Positions 1 through 12,774 of a stretch of 64,000 bases of DNA are shown here, piece by piece. The translations under genes were made by a program, and so were the position numbers. This DNA comes from Heligmosomoides polygyrus polygyrus (lineage: Eukaryota; Nematoda; Chromadorea; Rhabditida; Heligmosomidae). The stretch spans positions 51,137,139-51,201,138 of the forward strand of contig OX377204.1 of NCBI GenBank assembly GCA_947396885.1, given 5' to 3'. How positions within the stretch are numbered: position 1 is the first letter of the stretch; every line of letters begins with the position of its first letter. A model generated the notes under the pieces. That model was not told where the DNA came from and searched no databases. It saw only the letters and a list, made by a program, of their open reading frames with translations.

Positions 1-47
1 CATCCAGAACAAATAAAGTTATTTCAAGCTCCTCCTTTTATAGGGAT

Positions 48-355
48 TTACGCGCTGTCAAGTTTGTCTAGAAGCTGCACAGCTTTCTGACATGGAGAAA
101 AGAGATCGTGACGGAGATAGGCAACTAAAACGCAGAGGGGCAGCTTAAGAGTGAGTTCTCAATATTGGGTTGAGTACATCCTTACCCACTTCGTCATTCC
201 AATGCCTTCAACTATAACTCCCAACTTTTCATGGACGACGTGCAGCATCGTCATGATTTCATGCATGTCACACGGCTTCAGGAAAACGAGTAGCTGTACT
301 TTCGATGGAGCGGCTTCTGCATCTACCCCTCGTTTCTTTAGGACTTGTGCTACTC
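48..355 (-). CDS. 3' end of an unrecognised host gene (two exons)
   Basis: Two consecutive exons can be read on the minus strand. The penultimate exon spans 355-186 (about 56 codons, probable acceptor GTTAG) and ends at a TGG|GTAAGG donor. The last exon spans 86-48, follows a TTTTCTCCATGTCAG acceptor and ends with TAA at 50-48. The donor and acceptor phases agree (phase 0). The predicted C-terminus contains the run VQLLVFLKPCDMHE, a hydrophobic-helical stretch, and ends KAVQLLDKLDSA. I do not recognise the family. The upstream acceptor is weaker than the downstream one because a TGA blocks the same frame just before it, so the 5' end of the 170-nt exon is uncertain. More 5' exons probably exist but were not found. 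The splice signals are good; the function is unknown. Confidence 0.45.
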
Positions 356-1339
356 CTAACTTCGGAACCGCCGGTCAGGCTTCTGAAGAAGGTTATCGTG
401 TCGAAACGTTAGGCTGTTTCTGAACGCCCATCACAGAAAACCCACTCTGCGTATTGAAGGCTGACGAGTAACTCACAACGTTGAAGTTACGCGAATAAAG
501 AAGGTGGAAATAATAGCTGCTCATTTGCTTGCGACAGCCCCTCTATGGTTTCAAAACCTCTGCGATGCAGTGATAGCTATTTCCTACTGAAATGTGCAAC
601 ATCCTTCGATGACATTGCATCGTATTTATTTATTTATTTATTTATTTTATCTACTACGCCACTTGACGGCGTGCACCACTAGAAAGCAATTACAGGGTAA
701 ATTCTCTACGAAGCTTAATACAAAAAGCCAGTAATGGTGAATAAAAACAGCTTCAGTAAGAAAAAACGAAAAAAGAAACAACGAATAACAACAGAAAAGG
801 AATGGAACACAATTAGATGGGAACCAATGAATCGGCTAGATAACGGAAAGAACGGAATGACAGAATCATTCATAGCCAACTGGACAATAAGAAAAGCAGG
901 TTTCATGACAGATGTTTCACTTCCTCCGCAAAACGTGGAATCACCTGAGGGGAGCTTGACTAGAAAGGTATTTTTTTCATAGAAGAAATAACTGTAGTAG
1001 AAGATCAATATTTGAATCAATCATTTAATAACAAAAAATCGATAGAAAAGAAAATTTTGTATATCCATAGTAAAACCGGCGTGGGCGGTATCAGGGGTGA
1101 GAACCAGCTAATGTTCCAGGTTGAACACGGTGTCATGTGTTCCAGTCCATAGCTCTCCGGGCAGGCACCAACGAGCGGGTCCCATCTTTCAGAGACCTCA
1201 TTATACTAGTGCGCACCTTGGCGGCGGCCAGGAAGCAAAAGAAAAAATTTGGCTCGCAAAAAGAACAATCCGAATGCCGTTTGGTAGCCTGTATTGAGAA
1301 TAGAAAAAGAGAAGCCGGGACACTTATTTATGTGAGAAC
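356..1339. other. intergenic stretch, no gene recognised
   Basis: No coding exon could be supported here. A (TTTA)n run lies at 623-649. Read on the minus strand, it follows a short conserved-looking sequence and resembles the A/T-rich simple tail of a LINE, but no reverse-transcriptase reading frame is attached. The 8-bp word GTGAGAAC that forms the target duplication of the next element also occurs near 1097, which looks incidental. Confidence 0.5.
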
Positions 1340-2471
1340 CAGGGGTGCACACAAAGTTCTGTGCGTTAAATTACTTTAACGAAATTTTTTAACGAAAATT
1401 TTTCGTTAAATTTCGTTAAAAAATACAATTAGCTGCAAACTATTATTTCTAATGAAAAAACCAACGTTATATGAAAACGTAATATGCTCCATCCAGCTTC
1501 AGCAGATCAACAACTAAAGTTCAAGGAATGGAGTGTAACACTACAATGTAACTTAAACAATTCATTACGAACAAAGTGTAGACAGCAATAATTAAACATT
1601 CGGCAACAATTATCTTCATGGTGTGGAATAACACCAGGTATGGGATTATCAATCAAGAAAACAGTACCTAGTAGGCTGGTGTCCACATCGACAAGGCATC
1701 TTAAAATGTAAGATTAGAGCTACTCCGAAGTTGCTCCCCATTTTTTGGTTCTTTGCGAAACCGTTTTGTGTGACTGCTATACGAGTGTGTACAGTGTCGA
1801 TGCGGGAACTAGCCCGATAAGTACCGAAAGAACTAATAAAACTACAATTAAAAGCCTATCAGTAGAATGTTAACACGTTGACGAACCTACGATTTTCGCG
1901 TGCCCTGCGCGTGAGACCAATCGATTTTTTCGTCGGAACTCTGGCACGACATCGTGTCACACGGTCCCACACGGTCGAAAGGGTGTGACACGGTCGTTGA
2001 CGTGTTAACGCTCAGGAAAGAAGCCTTCCAAATTTTTGTTAACAGGGCGCGTGTAGTGCAGTCAGAGGGGGGTGCCGGCTTTTTCATGCATATCCTATAC
2101 CAGGTTCCCGGTTCGAATTTTCCGTTCTGCTAAGCACTGCAAGGGCGACTCGACGAAAAACTTTTCTAGCTCCAATTGCATTATTTCCAAAAATATAAAT
2201 GCGCCATAGAAGGCATGAGAATAGCATACAAACATTAAAATATTCTTGTGATTTCAATAGTTTTTTTGGTAATAGGCTAATTGGGAGGATGAGGCCTGCA
2301 ATATTAGTGAAGAGTGAGAGGAAAATGAAAAACTTACTGAGGTAAAAGGTCCGTTAACAATTCAGTTAAATTTCTAAAAATTTCCGTTAAGTCGTTAAGC
2401 CGGATTTTAACGGAAAATGCCGTTAATTCGTTAAATTCGTTAAATCGTTAACCGTTAAATGTGCACCCCTG
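1340..2471. mobile_element. hAT-type non-autonomous element (hAT-A)
   Basis: The ends are CAGGGGTGCACA and TGTGCACCCCTG, a perfect 12-bp terminal inverted repeat. The element is flanked by a perfect 8-bp direct duplication GTGAGAAC (1332-1339 and 2472-2479). An 8-bp duplication with a CAGGGGTG-type terminus is the hAT hallmark. Just inside both ends are clusters of CGTTAAAT/ATTTAACG words (1365-1430 and 2350-2455), which look like subterminal transposase-binding repeats. No transposase frame is visible, so it must be moved in trans. It carries a fragment of a tRNA-derived SINE. Confidence 0.88.
2045..2125 (+). repeat. SINE family 1, 5' fragment inside hAT-A
   Basis: The tRNA-like head GGGCGCGTGTAGTGCAGTC (A box) and a B box GGTTCGAATTTTCC at about 2110-2123 match the full-length copies at 38364-38659, 49143-49440 and 55977-56260. 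Only the promoter half is kept here, and the sequence after the B box is unrelated. Confidence 0.7.
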
Positions 2472-3544
2472 GTGAGAACGTCCGCACCGTCAACCATGTG
2501 CGGGAGGAATAACAAGTATTTGATAATGAAAGGAAAATATTTAAAGAGAAAGGCCACGACATAATAACAGCTAATCATAATTTGACCCCACCCCAAGCTT
2601 AAGAAAACCATATGAGAGAAGAGTGAAACATCCGCTTAGTTGAGACCCACTGCGGGAAGCAGCAAAAGTCTCGAACTAAACAAAACCATAGAGGAAGTAA
2701 ACCGAAATACGAAAAAAGTCCTGAGCTAAACAACGCCATAGATGAAGTAAACCAACAGAGCAAGAGGGCTCGGAAGCCAGTGCCATACGAGGATGTATCC
2801 ATCCAGCGACTCTAAGGTTCATAGGAGAAACGGACAACTCTGGTTGGAGGCAGATGACATGCGAAACGGCTGATGTCTGAAACACATTACAGATACACTC
2901 GCTGCTCTAAGCAGGTGGAACAAATCAAGCTTTTTTAACCTTCCTTTGGAAGCTTCACCACAATCCGCGACGAAAAGTTAGGGTCAATATCATCACGACA
3001 GCAAATTCCACACCACCAGAGCGCTGTCGGTGCATCCGTAACATGTGACATCTGTGAAAGCACACCTTGGCGTACTAGACCGTCCCAACACTTCCAGACG
3101 CAAGCCTAAATACTTTCCTCCGCTAGAAGCCACCTCCAACGTCTGGTATTCAGGGGGCAAATCTAAACTCTCAAGAATGATCAGGATTTAGATATAAGAA
3201 TAGAACGTGGAGGGGTCATATTGTATCTTACCTTGCTAGTGGTAGCACAGGATTGCCCTTAATTTGAAAAAAATTTGGCTATTTGTGTATCCATTAGTAA
3301 ATTGTTCTTTAAAGGTGTAACTCCAGCAATGTGGAAAGCAGCGCACAGCTTTGTTTGCTGAGCTAGACAATGGAACATGGAATATAATCCTATAAAGTTT
3401 TGAATGTTGGATATTCTACAGCTATCGTCGTCGGAAAGTAAAGGTTTTCAGGGACAATCTTCTAATCAATCAGGACCAGTTCAATTTTTTATGCCACATT
3501 CAAGCCTCAGGTATCTGGTTAATGAGGATTTTCGCTGTTGTGAC
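2472..3544. other. no gene recognised
   Basis: Only short frames without domain-like content or good splice pairs occur on either strand. No terminal repeats were found. Confidence 0.4.
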
Positions 3545-3665
3545 TATGTTTCTTGCGATAAAAACTCTTTCACCATGTGGGACTCGAACCCAAACCTCCT
3601 GCTTAGCGCAGAATGCTCTTCGCCATTACACTACCGACGCTGTTTGCTCAAACGCAACATCCATC
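3545..3665 (-). repeat. tRNA-derived SINE-like copy, family 2
   Basis: On the minus strand there is an A-box-like GTAGTGTAATGGCGAAGAGC followed, at tRNA spacing, by the B box GGGTTCGAGTCCC. The flanks (a GTTGCGTTTGAGCAAAC lead and a TTTTTATCGCAAGAAACAT tail) match the copies near 39.0-39.4 kb, which have GTTGCGTTCGATCAAAC and TTTTGATCGCAACAAAACAT. Shared flanks show this is a dispersed repeat and not a working tRNA gene. Confidence 0.65.
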
Positions 3666-4674
3666 CCGACTCGGTTTTCTGCGTATTTTGGCAGACGTTT
3701 CTGCGTATTTTGGCAGATTTTGGCAGAGGCACGACACACTTTTTCTATCTGAAGAGGGGACATCCTGATCCGACACTTTACTCTATAAAATTCCATTGCT
3801 AAGTGCTAATTGCATTTTATGTTTTTGACCCACAAAGATTTTTTTGGAGCGGATCGATCACCGATCTATTGCAGGACGCTTGACCTGTCACGAAGGAATT
3901 TTTCTACCCGGAGAAAACAATTTTAGGAGGTAAAATTGCATCCGATTAAATTCTGAGCCTTGTTTTTTATAATATTTAGAAAGATCAGGTTCTTTGCAGC
4001 GAACTGCGATATGATTAGGAAGTTCAATTTTGCATCCACTGTTGTAAAAAATCGAGGCAGAACTCGACCCTCCTTGCATCGCAGAAACTACTGCTTATAG
4101 AAGCTATTTCCTAGGTGGAAAGATCGCCCTTCTTCACCTTTCATTCTCATTAGTTCCCTGAAAACGCTCCGAGTTAAAGGCCTCTAAGCGCAGACAATTG
4201 CATCCTCTGATTTCAACAGTCGCATGTGAAGGAACTGCTGCAACGGAAATGAAATTTCTCTACCTGACATAAAGAGTGGAGGAAAAATCGCAGTCAAGCT
4301 TTGTCTATCATACGTTTAGCCCTTTTGTAGGATTCTTAACACTGTCTGGAAGGGATAAATTTTTGCAATTTTCGGCCAAAGTTACAAACTTGAATCATTT
4401 GATCATAAGAAGGATCGTTGTAGAAACACGTGGTTTTCATACACTAGATTGAATTGAACATTGATCGTATATGTTATACATGTTATGATTTGAACGTTAA
4501 TGTTCTAATATTTCCTCTTTACATATCGCTCCCTTGAAGTCGAAAATTTTTATTTTCATGAAAAATGAAAAATGTCGTATTCGACTCTTTAATCATACCG
4601 AAGATGGTTGCGCAAAGACATGGTTTTTAGAGGTATGATAAACTGGACTCGAAATCTGAGGGGGACAATCAGAA
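3666..4674. other. no gene recognised
   Basis: A small triplication of a GCGTATTTTGGCAGA-like unit lies at about 3680-3725. Otherwise this is AT-rich sequence with no supported exon, terminal repeat or RNA gene. Confidence 0.4.
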
Positions 4675-4905
4675 GATAGACCCGCCCCCAGCAGGGGGCG
4701 GGTCTATCTACTGATCGATATTCCTCTCATCCCCCTTGCTCACCCACCCCCAATCCCCTAGACTTCACCAAGAGTCTATGTAACGGCTGCCTTACGAAAC
4801 CTTTCACACGCAAAACAAAAGTTTCCGGTCCGCAGAACAGCGGTGTTCCTCCTGACGCCACGCTCCTCAGCAGGGGGCGGGTGTACCTCCTGTCGCGCGA
4901 AATTG
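4675..4905. repeat. GC-rich dispersed repeat (copy 1)
   Basis: This segment is closely similar, in inverted orientation, to 46440-46665 inside the hAT element at 44 kb. Shared words include the reverse complements of CAGAACAGCGGTGT, CTCATCCCCCTTGCTC and CCTGACGCCACGCTCC. It opens with a short perfect hairpin (GACCCGCCCCC...GGGGGCGGGTC, 4679-4704). No coding role is supported. The GC content contrasts with the AT-rich surroundings. Confidence 0.75.
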
Positions 4906-7039
4906 CCGAAATGTGATGAAGTGCCAGGTCACGCCTTCGGCTACAGCTCCGTGATGAATTCAAAAAGCGCTTCAATAAAACTTTGTGCATTAAAAAGTCT
5001 TGTAAATCTTGACAAAAAGCACCTAGATTAACATTAGCAACTAGCAAAAAAAAATTTAAAAAAACAAAAATCAAAATTATACACCGTACAGTTTCAGCGA
5101 ATACAATAATACGCTTGTTGAGGTATAAAAATGTCGCCTGCCATGAGATACCAATAAAATCGGCAGAAAATTGAATCTGTTCTGATTGATACGAATCTTT
5201 ATCTTTAACTGTGGAACCGTCAGCGTTCAAGTCTCTATAGAATTACAAAGACAAATGCTAGTACTAATTGAATGCAATTCCATGCTCATAACATGCCTCT
5301 CTCAGCGAAGAAAGCTGCGCGTGAGTCTCCAATGCCGGCGCTACATTTGGAAAGAGCAGCTTATCAAAAGATACAAGAAATCAAGGGATAAAACTGTGTT
5401 GAAGGCGGGTAGTATCAAATCTGTTGCGGAAACGGGGTCGCCAGTTTTCAGCAAAAATCGAAGCCCGCGCTTGACAGTGGTTCCAGAGTAACTCTGGACG
5501 TCTTCGACCGTGCTTGTAAGTCTAGGTACATGTCTTGATTAGGACGTATTCTGCTCGTCTTAGATGTCAGGAGAACGCCACCAAGGTAGAAACAAGACTA
5601 CATTTACCATTATTCACTAAATTCTCAAGACATTCGCACTCTGAATCTGCAGTAAATAAAGATAAAAGGGAACGAAGTGGGAATTCACTGTATTCGTTTC
5701 ATGTTTTTGTGCCTTTTCCCCTTAAACTAACAATACAGCTGTTTGCAAAATGACGGCACTCCAAAATAGTCTGTTCATTCTCCGGCAAAAACGGAACCTC
5801 ATGCAGTTAATGAGGTCTGACCATGCACATAATGCACATACATATGTACATACATTTTGCTATAGAGGCTGCTACATAAAGCAGTCATTTGTACAGCAAG
5901 GGAACCTATTCTTCAGCACAAATCAGACCTGTTGTCTTGATGTGGGTTGTTTATATAATACATGTGTATCATCCGCACATATACTTTGCGGGTTTTGCGC
6001 AATTATTTTTCAGCGTTGTCGTCAATAAAGTGCCAACATGAGGTTTCAAGGTGGATCTTCATTTCAGCCTTAGGTTTCTTCCGTTTACGATTCGTTCTTA
6101 TTGGTCTGCTAACAGAGGGCGACTGCGATCTAACAACATCGGTGGATCTACATACATATGAGCCTCTGAAGACGATGAATGAGTCGAAGCGTAAGACCGA
6201 AATAAGGTTCACCTCGAAACTTCGAGTAGGCACATCATTGACAACAACAACAAGAGCTAACCATGCCGAGGTTCCAGGAAGAGAGAAGCTGGGGATTTTT
6301 TTCAGTGTTTTATGTCTTTTTTAGGGGGGGGGGGGGGCAGAGTTCTTATCCAAAGTCTAGTTTGAGCTGCTTCTTTGATGTTCTTTTTTCCAAATATTCT
6401 AAAACCAGACAAAATCAAATGCTATATCCGCTTTAAAAATCACAACCACAAAAAATAAAATATCTACAGGAATCAAATGGTGTTCATGCCACTAAATTTT
6501 ACCAATGAAGTTACAAGAACTCAAACATGCAGCGCCTACTTTGCTGATTCCAACCTCATAAAACAAGGTTTAATACGTATTTGAGTGATCAGTGCGGTAT
6601 GTGAAACTGTAACTGTTATTCTTGTTTCCTTCTTCAAAATAATATGAAGCCATGGGGCGAGAAGTGAATTGTTGCAAACAATACGACAGATGCGCCAAAT
6701 CTTCCTGTTCTAATACATGGCTTATCGAAAGTTTCATCAAACACCTGACTAATGGAGGAAAGTTAATTGCCATCGACTGGATTAGTAACAGCATCCAACC
6801 ACTGTGCACTCAGCTAATTACTGCGGACAAAGGTGGAACTTGTGCACCTCTGCCCAAGAGTTTGATCTCATCATCGGCTCATTTTGGTCGTTGACAACCA
6901 TTCAGAACCTATGCCTTGTATGTCGTATTGGTAGTTCCTGCGAATGGACGGAGACCAGGTAATCGGCAAAGGAAACTGTCGTTGTTCATGAGGAAGAACG
7001 GGTTCTGTGTAGGGAGTCCTGGTGTGAATTGAGCTAGAA
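4906..7039. other. intergenic stretch upstream of the SIX gene
   Basis: Several 60-120 codon frames occur on both strands, but none has recognisable motifs or convincing splice partners. A poly-G run lies at about 6326-6338. Distal regulatory DNA of the SIX gene is possible but cannot be shown from sequence alone. Confidence 0.4.
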
Positions 7040-7392
7040 GAAGTCGCTGTGCTGGCGATAGGGACTTCAGCTCAACGCGTTGGGGAAGGCCCGATCCAGG
7101 GAGGGCCCGTCCTGGCGCGTCCTGTGCAGAGTTCCGTCGGGGCGATCCCGTGCAGGGATGAGCTAATTTATGGCGGAACGGTCGGATTTCGCGGCTGACA
7201 TTCGAGAAGCAGCCGCAATTAAGTGCGCAGGTGCCGTCGGCCGGCGTACTGTAGCGCCAACGGGCGGCCAATCACGGGCGCTAGCCGGACGGTCCGCCCA
7301 CGGCCCTCGAAGGCGTCAGGCGAGACGGTAATTGCGGCGCTGCGGTGTTATTTTGAGCGGCGCAGTGTCGAGTTCGATCCCCGACTCCCGCT
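7040..7392 (+). promoter_or_regulatory. GC- and CpG-rich region before the SIX gene, with CCAAT box
   Basis: The 350 bp before the start codon is markedly GC-rich compared with the AT-rich flanks. It contains GGCCAATCACGGGCG (CCAAT box at about 7268) and several CG-rich palindromes such as GGGCGGCC. The position suits a promoter. There is no TATA box at a fixed distance, and no trans-splice acceptor is obvious, so the 5' UTR start is open. Confidence 0.4.
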
Positions 7393-10300
7393 ATGGCCGG
7401 AACCTCGTTCTCCACTCAACAGGTGAGTCGCTTTCCCGGCCGACCGGACCTCGTCTACGGAAGGAGTTTCAGCTGGACGCCATCTGTACGGCCCTCTACC
7501 AGGCCAAGGACGGCGACCAACTCGTTCATCTCTTCCGAGACATCGACTCACAATTACTTTGCTCCGAATGGACATCACAACAGATTCGTATAGGTAGGTT
7601 CAGTGTGCAGCAAGCTTTTCCATCTCTTCCCTGTTATAATCCTGCAGTAGTGCTTAACCACTTCACTTCGCTTCACTACGTATAAATGTCCTGATGTCCT
7701 GATTGAACTGTCGGAGCTCCCGTGGTGCTAGCTCTCTTCCGAATTCTGACATCCCGCTCTGTTCGGCGCTCCAAGAAAATCGTGTCATATATTGACACGC
7801 TGATGATTTTGTTTCGAACTAAACCGTTTACAAACACTTCCGTATTCTACAAGTGCTCCGTCACGCCTAAACGCACGTCTAGCATTTGCCTGCTTTTCGG
7901 TGCCGAACGATTTTGACATTTCGTCCTTTTAAGTCCGAGCGCCACTGGAAGAAAAAGTCCTCTCTGCAAACGAGAGATGAGCTCTGCTGAGACGTCATGG
8001 TAAAGACTTTCCTTGACGTCCGTCAGCGCTAGCGGCGGCTTAATTCCGACGTCAGCCCTTTATCGAAGTCGGCAATTAGCAGCATGCAGTGAGCTCGAGT
8101 AGACTGTGGCATGCGTCCTCAACTGGCAGTCTGTATTGCGATGCTTGCACGCTGTTCAGCACCTCAATGTTGTCATCATACTCACGCAGGAACGCCTGCT
8201 TGGAATTCTGCAGAAGCGCCCTCTTGCATAGCTCATCCATTTACTCTCACCACCTGAAGGGTGGTACAGCTTCCTTCAAGGTCGCATTCGGTCGCCCAAT
8301 CATAAGCCTTAGACGCTTCTATTATAAGCGAAAGGGTGTTTCAATGGATTTCGTTGTCTTCTCGAATACACCTTAAGCGGTGTTGAGTTGGCTATCAACT
8401 CGCAATGTAAGTCAACTAACATCGCAGTAAGTCAGGCTAAGGCCTACCATTTCTGTGTCAGCGCTTCCAAATAGGCCTTCCAAACATAGTCGGATGACAT
8501 ACGCTGTGATTGCCAAATACGGCCTAGTCGTCATGGAAGACAATCTCAATTATGTGCAGCGTGGTCTGGTTTCGGCAACAAATACTATTTTTGTGAATCT
8601 GTTAGTGTTGTATGTACTTTGAGAAGAAGGGATTACATATCATCTTAATATCCAGTGCAAGGTTCACGGCGACTTCACTTTTCTTGGCGACTTTTCGTGG
8701 CGACAGTGCCTTAAACTTCAGATAAAACGCTATCCTTGACACCGCCTTGCGAAGGAGCTGCTCGATGTTGAAGGCCCTTTATTGTTCGTCCAAGTTGACC
8801 TTCCAGGATTTTCTTCCCTGTCTTTGCAGGTGTTTCTGAGTGTTACATCACAAGTGCTCCGACAGTCCAGTGGTGTGCCTCTAGGTTGCGGAGTCAGAGT
8901 GTTCTGTGCAGTTGGCCTCCACATAACTGACACCAGCAGAGAGAGGGGGAAGCTTGCTCTCGGCACGGCAAAGAGCGGGATTTGTCGGAACACCTCAACG
9001 AAGGCTGCGCTTCATGTCGAATCGGGCCATACTGTGGTATTAAGCTTCTTTTGAACCTAGAAGCACACCACATCACTAAGCGTACAGGCATATGAGGCTG
9101 TGCCCTTTCATGCTTCAGCGCTACGGCCTAAAAGTCTCGCTCACAGTGCTCTAAGCACTGCCCTCCTTGAGTTCATCAAAGTACATGCCACCTGCTTTCG
9201 CGATGGTTCTGTCTTACTCAGGGTGAAGCCAAGCTCTCTGCATAGATTCCTGCGCACTAAACTTGATTTAGCTACCCTCATTTTCAGTGGCAGGTGTGCT
9301 ATGCAATCGCTTGGCATCATGCGCTCTCTCATGTGCCTTCAATGGGTAAGTGAGTAAGAAGAAAATGGTTCAAAAGCTTGTTGTCCAGGCTTGTGTAAAG
9401 AACATACATAGTTATGTGCGTGTTGCTAATAAGATGCGCCGTGTAGCTATCCAGTTTCAATACTCTACTATTCTTGTATGATGAAAATATTCATGACGGA
9501 GCAATGACCCGAAGGGTGTCCGTTTGGCGCCCTGAATTATCCAAGCACCGCCTCAACTCTACGATCCCTCTATGCATGGGCATCTTTTCCAATTCGTGAC
9601 GCTCTTTGTGGTTGGTTCCATTCTGCAGCGGTAGCGTCACTGCCTTCAACAAGTCGCCCACTTGTACACTTCTCAAGAAGTTAATTGGCTTAATTGGTCT
9701 CACCAGCTATGGTTTCGTAAAGCGGCGAAGAACCGTACGACTAACTGTAACTGTACGACTCACGAGTACGAACGTTTCAGCATACATCTACGCTCTCTAT
9801 CATGCCGGCAACTTCGATCGGTTATTCGAAGTGATCGGGCGGTCGAGATTCGACGAACGGTACTACAAGGAGCTGCAGGAGATCTGGTACAAGGCGCGGT
9901 ACAAAGAGGTGGGTCACCGAAAGCGGAAGCTGCCCATGCGAATCCAACGGCATGTCAGCGTCATTGATTTGGCTTCGTTGTCCACATCTTGGCACAGAAT
10001 ACGCAGTTACCATGAAGCGCTAATCTTCAGCGACATCCCCGTCGTTCGACATCTCCAATTTCTGAAAGTTGAATTCACTAATTTTTCTCAAAACGTTGCC
10101 ATCTGCTAGGGTCAATCTCCATCTCACCAGACTAAACCAGCGGCAGGAAAGCGTGCAGCGATTTCTCTCTCACTCACCGGAAGAACATGCTCAAATGGAG
10201 GAATCTAATTTGTGTCGAATCTCTTTCAGGGACGATCAGCGTTCTCGGTACTCGGCCCTCTAATGACTAAATTGAGCGTTTTTCTATGCTAAGTGGAAAT

Positions 10301-12354
10301 TCCACGGTGAGAGACTTCCTTACGTTCGCCTTGCGTGTCAATAATAACGTGACAGCTTTGTAATTCTGCCAGTCAAGACTTCTGTATCCTTAACAAGACA
10401 GGAATCCTGTTCTGAGGCCAAAGTCTTTTTGCTTTGGAAGTTACATCGCTTGTTCTTCTTAGGAGACATAGAAATAGGTACAATAGCTAACACGCTGAGC
10501 CACCACGCCGTCCTTCAGGAACTTCTATGTTCCTCGAAAGCGGAAATGTGCGTTTAATCTCTCGCGGACTCAACAGCCAACTAAGGTTGAGTTGAGTGGT
10601 CAAGGTTCTTTCTTACCCCTTCTCAGGGCTCCAATCATTTAGAAAGAGTGAAGATGATTCTTAGGCAGAATTAATTACAAGAGAAGCATCCGCGACCAAA
10701 GGAATGTGAAAGCGAGGTGAACTATTGGGTTGTTTGATATTTAATGGCGTTTTTTCGAAAGATGGCATAAATTGTATATTTTTATGTAGTAATAGTTGAG
10801 TGGCTTACATTGTTATTTAAAAATTAGACTTTAGACTGCCTTCTATTAAAGACTAAAAAGTAAAAACAAGTTGGCAAAAAATTAAGTTGAAAATGGACAA
10901 TCAGAGAGAGCATCATTGGCATATTTTATTGTTTTACCTCCGAAAAGTCAAAAATGCTTACATTTTTCTTGAAGTTCATAGTGAGGACTGCCTTACTGAA
11001 CTCCGGAGTCTGGTTGGTTTGGTCGCTTTTGCTCCGGAAATTTTAATGTTCATGATGGTCGTAAAATCACTACGGATGACGATGAAATAAAGGCGTTAAT
11101 CGAAATTGACCGGCTATGACAACTCGAGAAGCTTACATATCGAATTCCACCGTTTGCATGCACTAACAACAGCTGGTTACGTGAACAAACTGGAAGATTA
11201 GGTTCCTTGCGAATTAAGGAAAATCCACCTCACCAAACGCACTCACATATGCGAGTCTGCCTTCAGCTGCTTCCAAGAAAACAAACTATTGATTCGAATG
11301 TCTGCTATCGTCAACTATCGAAACTGAATGAAGAAATCAAGAAAAAAAAGCACCCTGAGCTCAAGGTGTGATGTTCCATCCGATAAGGCCAGGCCACACA
11401 TCTCTTGATAACCGTCAAAGAATCAACAGCGCTCTATTAGGAACTGATGCCACATCTACCCTATAGCCCTGACTCAGCACCACCAGTCTGTCATTTGTTC
11501 CGCTCCCTTCAAAGCCATTTGATTGGTAAAACCTTTGCTTCCGATCAAGCTGTAAGAAAAGTGTTGCATCAGCTCTTCGCTTCTGGAAACTAAAAGAATG
11601 AGCGTGGAATTTTTCAACATACCGAAAGGTGAAAAAAATCATCCAACAAAATGGACATATCACTGATCAACGTTTGTTGATAATGTAAATAAATTCACTT
11701 TGAAAATAAAAAGAACTATTCCTATACATTAATTATCGAACAACGCAATATAAGAACAAGTAGAGAAGAGGGGGTGCGCGGCTCTGGCGGAAAATCGCCC
11801 GACAGCAGAATTATTGTTAACTGCACTGGTCTACATTTCAGTATTGCAGAATGAATCAAAACGTGGAAAGGAACTAGGTGCTGTGGAGAAATATCGACTG
11901 AGACGGAAATATCCGCCACCGCGAAGCATCTGGGATGGCCAAGAGACCATATACTCGTTCAAGGAGAACAGTCGAAAGGTAGGCAGCTTTCCAGAACCTG
12001 TTCAGCCCTACAGACGTCATTCTCGCAAACTTTCAGTATCTGAAACAATTCTACAAACAAAACCAGTATCCGACACTCGACCAGAAGAAGGAGATCTCGA
12101 GGGCGACGGATCTGGAGATCGTGCAGGTCTGAAGGCTTCACCAGGCAGCTCTCCATGTATAGCAGCAGAAAGTCTGACTCCAGTGCGTTTTGCAGATCTC
12201 GAACTGGTTCAAGAACCGGCGGCAGCGCGACAAAACGCGACTGGAGTGCGCGCAGTATGGTCGGCCGCAGATGGTGCAGCTGCAGACGCTCGCCTACAGC
12301 AATCTGCCTCTGAATATGAATATTAGCATGCCGTACGCATGCAAGATGGAATAA
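7393..12354 (+). CDS. SIX-family homeobox transcription factor
   Basis: Six exons join in phase: 7393-7422, 7473-7593, 9781-9908, 11850-11978, 12037-12126 and 12196-12354 (stop TAA), giving 218 aa. Residues about 6-120 form a SIX domain (DAICTALYQ near the start; GAVEKYRLRRKYPPPR at its end). Residues about 121-180 form a SIX-type homeodomain, with IWDGQET, the YPTLDQKKEI turn and the recognition helix ISNWFKNRRQR. SIX proteins bind DNA in the nucleus and act in head, muscle and neuron development. The start is supported by an in-frame TGA upstream and a GTGAGT donor 30 nt later. The homeodomain middle (YKQNQYPTLDQKKE) is divergent from the usual NPYPSPREK pattern, so I do not assign a ceh- name. 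Intron 3 holds a mariner relic. Confidence 0.9.
7594..9780. other. SIX intron 2
   Basis: This 2.2-kb intron (donor G|GTAGGT, acceptor TTTCAG) contains no recognised gene. Minus-strand fragments near 8.9-9.1 kb include a short CQLCGGQLH zinc-knuckle-like motif in broken frames. This could be a decayed retroelement gag, but the evidence is thin. Confidence 0.4.
10725..11748 (+). mobile_element. mariner element, decayed, in SIX intron 3
   Basis: Imperfect terminal inverted repeats TTGGGTTGTTTGATATTTAAT and (reverse complement of the right end) TTGCGTTGTTCGATAATTAAT are flanked by TA dinucleotides. The interior has a mariner transposase N-terminus (DNQREHHWHILLFYLRK from about 10890) and, near 11380-11680, a C-terminal remnant ending IIQQNGHITDQ. 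Stops and frameshifts separate the two, and most of the catalytic DDE region is scrambled. It is a dead copy lying in the same orientation as the host gene. Confidence 0.78.
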
Positions 12355-12774
12355 ACTGGTCGAAGAAATCCGTCTGATAAAGAATTAGCAGAGCGAGCAT
12401 TGATTATACCGCGAGCTCGGTAGTTCTCCACAGAGCGGCCCTTTGAACTGTTTACGTTTAGGAAGAATTCTTCGTCAAGACTCGAAAAAGGAATGAAAGG
12501 AATTCTTCAGGGCTTGTTACAGAACTGAAAAGCCTCTCACGATTTGCTGTGCAGATCTGAGGCTCAAAGTAGAATATTTACCAGGAAACGACCACAAGCG
12601 TATGTATGTCTGAACGCCGAAAATGAATATCACTACGAGAATCTCTGCTCTCCTGAATCTCTACGTAGTAGAAAAATATGTACCCTTGTTGCTGAGTCCA
12701 TGAACCCAGAGATCAAGGAGCCCTCAAAGTTGATTGCGGTTGCTACTAGTATACAACCTATTACGCGTCACGTG
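12355..12774. other. 3' flank of the SIX gene
   Basis: This probably holds the SIX 3' UTR. A GATAAAG word about 20 bp after the stop is a weak polyadenylation-signal candidate. Nothing else is supported. Confidence 0.35.

Noticed and set aside
6909..7271. 120-codon minus frame upstream of the SIX gene
   Set aside because: It lies in GC-rich promoter-like DNA where stops are rare, and has no motif or splice partner.
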